Below, one piece after another: positions 51,317 to 58,909 of a DNA stretch of 64,000 nucleotides. The DNA lies in contig NZ_JAJTWT010000006.1 of assembly GCF_021353235.1 (NCBI RefSeq), positions 248,001 through 312,000 of the forward strand. The letters are read 5' to 3'. The notes under the pieces were generated by a model, which saw nothing but the letters and a program-made list of their open reading frames with translations, did no database searches and was not told where the DNA came from. Source of the DNA: Pelomonas caseinilytica. GTDB taxonomy: Bacteria; Pseudomonadota; Gammaproteobacteria; Burkholderiales; Burkholderiaceae_C. Each line of letters opens with the position of its first letter. Within the stretch, counting starts at the first letter, position 1. Position numbers and translations under genes: made by a program.

Positions 51317-52210
51317 ATGACGCCCCCCATCCGCCACGCCCATCTCGACGCCCGCGCCGTCTCCCTGCTGCTGCTGTGCTGCCTGCTCTGGGGCATCAAC
51401 CAGGTCGCCGCCAAGGCGGCGCTCACCGAGATCGGGCCGCTGTGGCAGGCGGGGCTGCGCTCGGTCGTCGCGGGCGGGCTGGTCTGGCTGTGGTCGGCGG
51501 CGCGGGGTGTCCGCCTGTTCGAGCGCGACGGCAGCCTGGCTGGCGGGCTGCTGGCCGGATCGCTGTTCGCGGCCGAATTCGCCTGCATCTTCGTCGGCCT
51601 GCAGTACACCAGCGCCTCGCGCATGGTGGTCTTCATCTACCTCTCGCCCTTCGTCGTGGCCCTGGGCATGCCGTGGATCGCCCATGGCGAGAAGCTGTCG
51701 GGCCGCCAGTGGGCCGGCCTGGTGCTGGCCTTCGGCGCCGTGGCCTTCGCCTTCGCGGAGGGCTTTTCGGCGGCGCAGAGCCCGCGCCAGTGGTGGGGCG
51801 ACGCCCTGGGCGTGGCCGCGGCCGTGCTCTGGGGCGGCACGACGCTGGCCATCCGCGCCACGCGCCTGGCCCACGCGCCGGCCGAGAAGACCTTGCTCTA
51901 CCAACTTGGCGTCTCGGCGCTCGCCCTGTGCGCCGCGGCAGCCTGGGCCGGCGAGCCGGTACCGCTGCAATGGTCGCCGCGGCTGCTCGGCCTGTTCGGC
52001 TTCCAGGCCGTGATCGTGTCCTTCGCCAGCTACCTCGCCTGGTTCTGGCTGATCCGCCACTACGCGGCCACGCGGCTGGCCGTGTTCACGCTGAGCACGC
52101 CCCTGTTCGGCCTGCTGGCCGGCGCCCTGCTGCTGAGCGAGGGCATCAGCGCCCGCCTCGTCGCGGCGCTGGCGGCGCTGGCGGCGGGCATCGTGCTGGT
52201 CAACCGTTGA
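51317..52210 (+). CDS. EamA-family (DMT) transporter
   Basis: 297 residues with about ten hydrophobic helices in two EamA repeats (about 15-140 and 160-290; first repeat begins LLLLCCLLWGINQVAAKAAL, second LGVAAAVLWGGTTLAI). The family exports small metabolites and amino acids; direction and substrate are unknown. Only 18 bases separate it from the divergent FAD oxidoreductase, so expression may be linked. The start at 51317 precedes the first helix by 12 residues. Confidence 0.9.
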   Translation: MTPPIRHAHLDARAVSLLLLCCLLWGINQVAAKAALTEIGPLWQAGLRSVVAGGLVWLWSAARGVRLFERDGSLAGGLLAGSLFAAEFACIFVGLQYTSASRMVVFIYLSPFVVALGMPWIAHGEKLSGRQWAGLVLAFGAVAFAFAEGFSAAQSPRQWWGDALGVAAAVLWGGTTLAIRATRLAHAPAEKTLLYQLGVSALALCAAAAWAGEPVPLQWSPRLLGLFGFQAVIVSFASYLAWFWLIRHYAATRLAVFTLSTPLFGLLAGALLLSEGISARLVAALAALAAGIVLVNR

Positions 52211-52277
52211 TGTCGCGCCCGCGCCAGGACGCGCCGGCTCCGCTGCATAGACTGCCGGCCTTCACCAGGAGACACCC

Positions 52278-52946
52278 ATGATCACCCTCTGCGGCATTCC
52301 GCTCTCGAACTACTACAACAAGGTCAAGCTGGCCCTGCTCGAAAAGGGCATCCCCTTCGCCGAGGAGCGTGTCGAGACCCACTGCCACGAGGAGGCGGTG
52401 CTCAGCTGCTCGCCGCTGGGCAAGGTGCCCTTCATCAAGACGCCCCAGGGGGCGCTGTGCGAGAGCCAGGTCATCGTCGACTACCTGGAGGCGGCCTACC
52501 CCGGCACCCCGGCCCTGGTGCCGGCCGACCCCTACCAGGCTGCCAAGGTGCGCGAACTGATCACCTACGTGGAGCTGCACCTGGAGTTGGTGGTGCGGGA
52601 GCTCTACCCGGAGGCCTTCTTCGGCGGCCAGGTCAGCGACGGCACGAAGAAGCGCGTGGCCCGCGTGCTGCCGGAGAACATCCGCGCCTTCCGGCGGCTG
52701 GCGAAGTTCGGGCCCTACCTGGCCGGCGACAGTTTCACGATGGCCGACTGCGCCGGTTGGGTCAGCCTGCCACTGGTGGGCATGGCTACCAAGACCATCT
52801 ACGGCGAGGACCTGCTGGCTGCCGGTGGCGTGGACTGGAAGGGTTATGCCAAACTCGTCGGCGACCGGCCGCATGCGCAGACCGTGGCGGCCGATCGCAA
52901 GGCCGACCAGGAGCGCTCCCTGGCCGCCAACCGCGCCAAGTCCTGA
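52278..52946 (+). CDS. Glutathione S-transferase family protein
   Basis: 222 residues. The thioredoxin-like N-terminal domain (1-78) has the active-site region SNYYNKVKLAL with a Tyr/Ser-rich motif and the cis-Pro VPFIKTPQGALCESQVIVDYLE; an all-helical domain (about 88-215) follows with DSFTMADCAGWVSLP, the GST N-capping box. It probably conjugates or reduces small electrophiles. The next gene begins 11 bases after its stop. Confidence 0.9.
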   Translation: MITLCGIPLSNYYNKVKLALLEKGIPFAEERVETHCHEEAVLSCSPLGKVPFIKTPQGALCESQVIVDYLEAAYPGTPALVPADPYQAAKVRELITYVELHLELVVRELYPEAFFGGQVSDGTKKRVARVLPENIRAFRRLAKFGPYLAGDSFTMADCAGWVSLPLVGMATKTIYGEDLLAAGGVDWKGYAKLVGDRPHAQTVAADRKADQERSLAANRAKS

Positions 52947-52957
52947 ACCCATCTGCC

Positions 52958-54442
52958 TTGACCGCCGCTGCCCCTGCAAACGCCGAGATCGAGCTGAAGT
53001 TCCTCGTGCCGGCGGCCGCGCGCGCGGCGCTGGCGGCGGAGCTGGCGGGGCGGGGCCGCCCGCGGCGCGTCACGCTGACGGCCACCTATTTCGATACGCC
53101 CGACCTGCGCCTGGCCCGCGCCGGTCTGGCCTGGCGGCTGCGCCGCGAGGGCGGGCGCTGGGTGCAGGCCTTGAAGGCGGCGCGGGGGGCGCTGGAGCGC
53201 TTCGAGCACGAAGTGGACCGGCCCGACGCCAGCGCCGACCCCCTGGCCCATGCCGGCACGGCACCTGGCCGCGAGCTGGTCGCCCTCGTCGAGGCCGCGG
53301 CACAGGCCGGGGATGCCGTAGGCCCGCGCTTCGTCGCCGACGTGAGGCGGCTCTCGCGGCGGGTGCGCACGCGCGGCGCCGTCGTCGACGTCGCGCTGGA
53401 CCAGGGCCTTCTGACCGCTGGCACCGCCGTGCAGCGCCTGTGCGAGGTCGAGTTCGAGCTGGTGTCGGGCTCCGCCACCGCCATGCTGGCCCTGGCCGAG
53501 CGCTGGCGGGGGCGCTTCGGCCTCGTGCTGGACCCGCGCAACAAGGCCGAACGAGGTCTGGCCCTCGCGGCCGGCGCGCCGCAGGCACCGCTGCGCAAGG
53601 CCGGCACGCCGCGCTACGGCCGTGGCGCAAGCCCCCTGGAAGCCTTCGCCGCGGTCTGCGACGAGTGCCTGGACCACATCGGCCGCAGCGCCATCGGCGT
53701 GACCGAGGGCGACGCTGCCCAACGGCCCGAGCACGTGCATCAGCTGCGCGTGGGCATACGCCGCCTGCGCAGTGCGCTGCGGGCCTTTCGCGGCTGGGTG
53801 GCCGAGCCGCCGACGGAGCTGGTCCAAGGCCTGAAGGAGCTCTTCGCCGCGCTGGGCGCGGTGCGCGACCGCGACGTGCTGGGCAGCGGCGTCGATGCCG
53901 AGCTGGCGCAGGCCGGCGCGCCGCCGCTGGCGCCGCCCGACGAGGCGCCCGTGCCGGACGCAGCCGACCTCGTGCGCTCGCCGCAGAGCCAGCGCCTGCT
54001 GCTGGCCTGGCTGTCCTGGCGCGCCGGCCTGCAGGCCAGGGAGGACGCGCCTGCCGGGCTCAAGCACGCGGCGCGCCACCGGCTGCGCCGCTGGCACCAG
54101 GCCCTGGCCGCGGCCTGGCGGGGTTTCGACGCCCTCGACGCCGCGGCCCTGCACGCGCTGCGCAAGCACGTCAAACGCCAGCGTTATGCCGTGGAGTTCT
54201 TCGCCCCGCTGCTGCCGCGCAAGCGGACGGCCCGCTACCTCACGGCCCTGGCCGCAGCCCAGCAGGCGCTGGGCGAGGTCAACGACCTGGCCGTCGCCCG
54301 CGCCCGCTACGAAGGCCGGGTGGTCGACGACCCGGCGGCCTGGTTCGCCATCGGCTGGCTGGCCGCGCGCCAGCCGCCGCTGCGCGACAAGGCCCGGCGC
54401 GCCCTGGGCGAGCTGGCAGCCTTGCCTGCACCCGGCCGCTGA
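52958..54442 (+). CDS. CYTH and CHAD domain protein
   Basis: 494 residues from TTG 52958, the only start placing the CYTH motif near the N-terminus. The CYTH domain (about 8-200) opens with EIELKF, an ExExK triphosphate-binding signature, and has later acidic residues in VDVALDQG and EVEFELV. A CHAD helical domain (about 225-490) follows, with conserved histidines (EHVHQLRVGIRRLRSAL, LKHAARHRLRRWHQ). CYTH-CHAD proteins bind polyphosphate and some hydrolyse inorganic triphosphate. The TTG lies 11 bases after the GST stop. Confidence 0.9.
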   Translation: MTAAAPANAEIELKFLVPAAARAALAAELAGRGRPRRVTLTATYFDTPDLRLARAGLAWRLRREGGRWVQALKAARGALERFEHEVDRPDASADPLAHAGTAPGRELVALVEAAAQAGDAVGPRFVADVRRLSRRVRTRGAVVDVALDQGLLTAGTAVQRLCEVEFELVSGSATAMLALAERWRGRFGLVLDPRNKAERGLALAAGAPQAPLRKAGTPRYGRGASPLEAFAAVCDECLDHIGRSAIGVTEGDAAQRPEHVHQLRVGIRRLRSALRAFRGWVAEPPTELVQGLKELFAALGAVRDRDVLGSGVDAELAQAGAPPLAPPDEAPVPDAADLVRSPQSQRLLLAWLSWRAGLQAREDAPAGLKHAARHRLRRWHQALAAAWRGFDALDAAALHALRKHVKRQRYAVEFFAPLLPRKRTARYLTALAAAQQALGEVNDLAVARARYEGRVVDDPAAWFAIGWLAARQPPLRDKARRALGELAALPAPGR

Positions 54443-54579
54443 AGCAGCATCCCATTTCCGCACTCCGCGCGCCAGGCTTGCGCCGCACTTGCAGCCCGCG
54501 GCCGGGTCACATTTGTCACCCTTTCGGCCGGGGGCTCGCGCCTAAACTGGCCGGCCCTGCACCGCACGAGTTCACCGCC

Positions 54580-56709
54580 ATGATGTCCACGCGCTCATTG
54601 CTGACGACGGCCTTCTTCGTGGCCGCCATGGCCGCCATGGCCGCCGTGCTGGCCACGCCGCTGCCCGTCCGGGCCCTGGCCTCGGCCGAGCCGGAGGCCC
54701 GCGTCATCGTGCGCTTCAAGCCCGGCGCCGACAGCGTGCGCGCCAAGGCCCTGTCCCTGCGGGCCACGCGCGCCGAGGCCCGCGAGGTGGCGCAGACGCG
54801 GGCGACCGCCCTGGGCCTGCGCACCGGCCAGGCCCTCGCCGCCGGGCGCAGCCTCGATGAGCGCACCCACGTGGTCATGTCGCGTGGCATGACGGCCGCC
54901 CAGCTCGCCCAGCGGCTGGCGGCCGACCCGGAGGTGGAACTGGTGGCGGTGGACCGGCTGCGCAAGCACTTCAAGCTGCCCGACGATCCGCTGTTCGGCG
55001 GCGCCAACGTCAATCCGGAGACTACGGTGGGGGGCATCCAGACCCGCGTCATCGACCAGTGGTATTTGAAGGCGCCTGGGACTGTCACCAACCCAGCCGT
55101 GGTGTCGAGCATCAATGCGCCCGCCGCCTGGGATCTGACGACTGGATCTGGAAGCGTCGTCGTGGCCGTCATTGACACCGGCGTGCGAAGCGACCATCCC
55201 GATCTCGCTGGCAAGTTCCTGCCGCCCGCGCTCGTTGGGCAGATCTTTGCTGGATACGACATGGTGGGCTTCAGCTCCAACGGCACCTCGCAGCAGGCCA
55301 ACTCCATCACCATGGCCAACGACGGGGACGGCGCCGATGTGGACGCTTCCGACCCGGGCGACTGGATCACTTTTGCCGAGAACAACACCGCGGGTGGCCA
55401 GTTCTATCACTGCGAACCGGCTGACGACGGCAGCTATCCCCAGATCGACAGTTCCTGGCACGGCACCCGCGTGTCGGGCCTCATCGCCGCGGCTAGCAAC
55501 AACACAACCGGCATGGCCGGCGTTGGCTGGGGGCTTAAGTTGCTGCCGGTGCGAGTGCTCGGCAAGTGCGGCGGCTATGACAGCGACATCATCGCCGGGG
55601 TGAAATGGGCGGCAGGTATTGCGGTCCCTGGCCTCCCGACGAATACGAACAAGGCCAAGGTGCTCAACCTCAGTCTCGGTGGCAGCGGCAGCTGCGCCAG
55701 CACCGATAGCACCGGTTCCCTCTACCGCGACGCCATCGGGCAGGTCAACGCGACGGGAGCCACCATCGTCGTGGCCGCGGGCAACTCGAAAGGTTTGGCG
55801 GTCGGCCTTCCTGGCAATTGCCCCGGTGTCATCACTGTGACGGCGCTCCGTCATGTCGGCACAAAGGTGGGCTTCGCGAGTATTGGCCCGGAGGTCACTG
55901 TGGCCGCGCCCGGTGGCAATTGCATCAACGTCGGCGCCGGCCAGCCCTGCCTCTATCCCATGGTCAGCACGACGAACAGCGGTGCGACGACGCCGGTTGT
56001 GGGCGACGCTTCCTACACTGGCAGCAGCGCGTCAGTCGGTACGAGCTTCTCGGCGCCTATCGTCAGTGGTGTCGTGGGGCTGATGGCCTCGGTACGGCCT
56101 GCACTGACCTCCGCAGAATCCACCGCCATCCTGAAGGTGACGGCGCGTGCTTTTCCGACCACCGGCGGCACGGCCGGCACGCCGGTCTGTCGAGCGCCAG
56201 ATTCGACTGAGCAGGCGGAGTGCTATTGCAAGACCGGTATCTGCGGCGCCGGCATGGTGGATGCTGCCGGTGCTGTGGCCGCGGCCCGGACCCTTAACGA
56301 CGCGACGGTGACAGTCACGCCCTCGAGCGCTACCTTGACAGCCACGCAGTCCGCGACGCTCACGGCCGCCATCTCCGGTCTGGCCGCGGGCAAGACCGTC
56401 ACGGCCACGCACTGGACCTTGCTCGATGGCGGCTCCAACCCGGCCGTGCTCAGCGCCCTGGGCAGCGGCGCCGACACATCCACCGTGACCGTCGTGCCGG
56501 CCGCCGCTGGCAGCTTCAAGGTCCAGGCCGACCTGACCGACAGCGACGGCTATGTGCACAGCCAGACGGCCACCATCACAGTTGCCGCAGCGCCGGTGCA
56601 GCCCACCTCGAGCAGCGGTGGCGGCGGCGGTGGCGCCGCGGGCGCGGCCTGGCTGGCCGGGCTGCTGGTGGCGGCCCTGGCGCTGCGCCGTTCAGCGCGA
56701 GGCGGCTGA
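54580..56709 (+). CDS. Secreted subtilisin-like S8 protease with GlyGly-CTERM tail
   Basis: 709 residues. A signal peptide (about 1-33) and propeptide (about 40-130, with the inhibitor-like RVIVRFKPGADS) precede the catalytic domain: Asp199 (VIDTGV), His294 (WHGTRVSG) and Ser489 (GTSFSAP). Several cysteines (positions near 278, 330, 372, 414) suggest disulfides. After an Ig-like region (about 585-670) the chain ends in a Gly-rich GGGGGG run, a hydrophobic helix and RRSARGG, i.e. a GlyGly-CTERM sorting tail cleaved by rhombosortase. Its 3' end overlaps the SPOR gene by 18 bases. Confidence 0.93.
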   Translation: MMSTRSLLTTAFFVAAMAAMAAVLATPLPVRALASAEPEARVIVRFKPGADSVRAKALSLRATRAEAREVAQTRATALGLRTGQALAAGRSLDERTHVVMSRGMTAAQLAQRLAADPEVELVAVDRLRKHFKLPDDPLFGGANVNPETTVGGIQTRVIDQWYLKAPGTVTNPAVVSSINAPAAWDLTTGSGSVVVAVIDTGVRSDHPDLAGKFLPPALVGQIFAGYDMVGFSSNGTSQQANSITMANDGDGADVDASDPGDWITFAENNTAGGQFYHCEPADDGSYPQIDSSWHGTRVSGLIAAASNNTTGMAGVGWGLKLLPVRVLGKCGGYDSDIIAGVKWAAGIAVPGLPTNTNKAKVLNLSLGGSGSCASTDSTGSLYRDAIGQVNATGATIVVAAGNSKGLAVGLPGNCPGVITVTALRHVGTKVGFASIGPEVTVAAPGGNCINVGAGQPCLYPMVSTTNSGATTPVVGDASYTGSSASVGTSFSAPIVSGVVGLMASVRPALTSAESTAILKVTARAFPTTGGTAGTPVCRAPDSTEQAECYCKTGICGAGMVDAAGAVAAARTLNDATVTVTPSSATLTATQSATLTAAISGLAAGKTVTATHWTLLDGGSNPAVLSALGSGADTSTVTVVPAAAGSFKVQADLTDSDGYVHSQTATITVAAAPVQPTSSSGGGGGGAAGAAWLAGLLVAALALRRSARGG

Positions 56710-57399
56710 GGCCCCGGCGGCCGAAGCCGCGGAGGCCGTCGATGCCGCGGAGGGCGGCGGCGCGCTGCAGGCCTTGAAGCCGGCGGCGAAGGCCGGGTCC
56801 TTGCTGGCCTTGAGCCGGCCAGCCAGCAGGCCGTCGGCCTGGGCGATGACGAGGGTGTGGCGGCTCACGGGCGGCTTGAGGGCCAGCACGCGCAGGCCCT
56901 TCAGGCCACGCCGTTCCAGGGCTGCGATCTCGGCCGCCGCTTCGGCGGCGCTGGCATGCCGGCCCAGCACGAAGGCCGGCTGTTCGGCGGGCAGGCCCTC
57001 CAGCGGTTCGAAGGCCAGGCGCATCTGCTTGTAGGTGGCTTCCTTGCGGGCGCGGAAGTCGGGGTCGGCCAGCTTGATGGTGGCCACCACCCACACGCCG
57101 GGCTGCTCGCTGCTGTGCAGCTGGGCCTCGGCGCCGGCGGCCTTCAGCGCGGCCTGGGCGGCGGCCAGGGCGGCATCGCCCTCCAGCGGGCCGAGTTCCA
57201 GGCAGCTGCGCTGCGAGAGGGCCGCCGCAGCGCTCGCGGCCAGCGGCTGGATGCGTTCGGGATGCTGCTGGGCCGCCAGGCGCTGGGGCTCGCGGCCGCC
57301 GTCGGCCGGGATGCCCGTGACGAGGTCGAGCCAGCCGCGCGACCACGCGAAGAACAGGGCGTTGGCCGCCACCAGCACGATCACGAGGACACGCATCAC
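56692..57399 (-). CDS. SPOR-domain membrane protein
   Basis: 235 residues. A single N-terminal hydrophobic segment (MMRVLVIVLVAANALFFAW, about 3-19) anchors the protein; a periplasmic region and a C-terminal SPOR-like repeat (about 155-200, FVLGRHASAAEAAAEIAALERRGL) that would bind denuded peptidoglycan follow. The C-terminus is low-complexity Ala/Ser. Such proteins sit next to birA in Burkholderiales, usually separated from it by a type III pantothenate kinase gene; here the start overlaps the birA stop directly. Confidence 0.78.
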   Translation of the reverse strand: MMRVLVIVLVAANALFFAWSRGWLDLVTGIPADGGREPQRLAAQQHPERIQPLAASAAAALSQRSCLELGPLEGDAALAAAQAALKAAGAEAQLHSSEQPGVWVVATIKLADPDFRARKEATYKQMRLAFEPLEGLPAEQPAFVLGRHASAAEAAAEIAALERRGLKGLRVLALKPPVSRHTLVIAQADGLLAGRLKASKDPAFAAGFKACSAPPPSAASTASAASAAGASAASR

Positions 57400-58115
57400 G
57401 ACGAGGGCTCCAGTCGAAGGCTGAGTTCGCCGCCGCCGACGGGCTGCAGGCCTTCGGCCGTCTCGAGCAGCAGTTCACCGCGCTCGTTCACGCCGCGGGC
57501 GATGCCGCTGCGCTCGCCGACGCGAACGCTGCGGCCGAGCGTCAGGTCGCGGCGCTCGAAGGCGGGCTGCCAGGGTGCGAAGCCGAGGCCGGCGAAGTCG
57601 GCCAGCAGGGCCCGCAGGGCGGGCGCGAGGCGGTCCAGGGTCGCGGCGGCCGTCGCGGCCGGGTCGAGGCTGCGCAGGGCCGCGTGGCCGCTGGCGAAGG
57701 CGGTGCGGTCGGCTTCGGGGGGGAGGGGCAGCAGGTTGAGCCCGATGCCGATGACGACGCCGCGCCGCCCGGCGGGCAGCGGCACCGTCTCGATCAGGAT
57801 GCCGCCGAGCTTGGCGCCGTCCAGGAAGAGGTCGTTGGGCCACTTGAGCCGGATGCGCCCGCCCGCGGGGTCGAGCACGTCGGCCACCGTGCAGCCGACG
57901 GCCAGCGACAGGCCGGACAGGTCCAGCTCCGCCGGCAGCGGCAGGGCGACGGAGAAGGTCAGGGCCGCGTCGTCGCTCTGCCAGGCCCGCCCCAGGCGGC
58001 CGCGGCCGGCGGTCTGGCGGGCGGCCGACAGCAACAGCGGCCCGCCGCCCTCACGCAGGTGCGCGAGGGCTTCGGTGTTGGTGGAGCCGCATTCGGCGAG
58101 ATGACGGCGGTCCAT
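57396..58115 (-). CDS. birA: Biotin--[acetyl-CoA-carboxylase] ligase, monofunctional
   Basis: 239 residues. The biotin/ATP-binding block is AGRGRLGRAW (GRGRLG at 37-42) and KWPNDL at 91-96 is the second signature; GILIETVP follows. It attaches biotin to the BCCP subunit. There is no N-terminal helix-turn-helix, so it cannot act as a repressor the way E. coli BirA does. The chain is short at its N-terminus but complete for the ligase fold. It overlaps the SPOR gene by 4 bases. Confidence 0.93.
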   Translation of the reverse strand: MDRRHLAECGSTNTEALAHLREGGGPLLLSAARQTAGRGRLGRAWQSDDAALTFSVALPLPAELDLSGLSLAVGCTVADVLDPAGGRIRLKWPNDLFLDGAKLGGILIETVPLPAGRRGVVIGIGLNLLPLPPEADRTAFASGHAALRSLDPAATAAATLDRLAPALRALLADFAGLGFAPWQPAFERRDLTLGRSVRVGERSGIARGVNERGELLLETAEGLQPVGGGELSLRLEPSS

Positions 58116-58145
58116 CCGTCAGTCGGCTCGACGCCGCGATTGCGA

Positions 58146-58232
58146 AACACAGCCACAGAGGCACGGAGACACAGAGAAGCCCGTGTGAGCGCACCCCATG
58201 CCTCTGTGCCTCGGTGTCTCTGTGGCTGTGTT
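58146..58232. repeat. Palindromic repeat, copy 1
   Basis: An imperfect inverted repeat of about 87 bp, arms containing AACACAGCCACAGAG and its complement around a 20-30 base centre. It lies between birA and the SET gene. Two further copies are at 58811-58897 and 63496-63584. Confidence 0.8.
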
Positions 58233-58251
58233 CATGGGCCTAGGGAGGCTG

Positions 58252-58716
58252 TCAACGCCGTTTGGGAGCCAGCATCGTTCCGCGGCAGGTCGCCGCGCCG
58301 CACCAGCAGGCGAACTGCTTCTTCACCTTGGGGGTGTGGCGCTCGTCCAGCACCAGGCCGTAGTCGTAGAACAGCTCTTCGCCGGGTTCGAGGTCCCGCA
58401 GGGCCTTGATGAAGACGCGGCCCTCGATCTCCTCGGCCTCGCAGTTGGGCTCGCAGGCGTGGTTGATCCAGCGCGCGTCGTTGCCGCCGTACAGGGCGTC
58501 GATGACGAGGCCGTCGTCGAGGTGGAAGTAGAAGGTGTGGTTGGGCTGGGCCGGGTCGTGGGGGTGGCGATCCAGGGCCACGTCCCAGGTGATGCGCTCG
58601 CCGGTGTATTCGATGATGCGCGCGCCGGCCGCGATGGGCGCTGCTGCGTAGACCCCGCGGCCATGCACGCCCGATTCGCGGACTTCGATCTTGCGGCGTG
58701 GGGTTTTGGTGGCCAT
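58252..58716 (-). CDS. SET-domain protein-lysine methyltransferase
   Basis: 154 residues. The SET fold is complete: HGRGVYAA at the start, NHACEPN at 85-91 (AdoMet/knot), FYDYG at 116-120 with Tyr117 and Tyr119, and a post-SET cysteine cluster CWCGAATCRG (Cys137, 139, 144). Bacterial members methylate lysines on proteins, with few substrates known. ATG 58716 gives a compact protein as in homologues; the open frame above it is low-complexity. Repeat copies 1 and 2 bracket the gene. Confidence 0.9.
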   Translation of the reverse strand: MATKTPRRKIEVRESGVHGRGVYAAAPIAAGARIIEYTGERITWDVALDRHPHDPAQPNHTFYFHLDDGLVIDALYGGNDARWINHACEPNCEAEEIEGRVFIKALRDLEPGEELFYDYGLVLDERHTPKVKKQFACWCGAATCRGTMLAPKRR

Positions 58717-58810
58717 CAAACGCTGTGGTACGGTGATTTCATGGGTGCGCGCGTACGTGAGCGTGCGCGCGAGGCCCGGATTGTAGGCATCGGGTTCGTC
58801 CTTCCAGTTC

Positions 58811-58897
58811 AATGCAAAACGCAACCACAGAGGCACAGAGGCGCGGAGAAAAACAGAGGAATCTGCTCTGTGGCTCCGTGCCTCTGTGGTTGCATTT
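58811..58897. repeat. Palindromic repeat, copy 2
   Basis: Inverted repeat of about 87 bp with GCAACCACAGAGGCACAGAG in one arm and its relative CTCTGTGGCTCCGTGCCTC in the other. It sits immediately upstream of topB, so its 3' arm ends 12 bases before the topB start, and the topB ribosome site must lie in this spacer or the arm. Confidence 0.8.
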
Positions 58898-58909
58898 CCT
58901 CAGTCGCAA

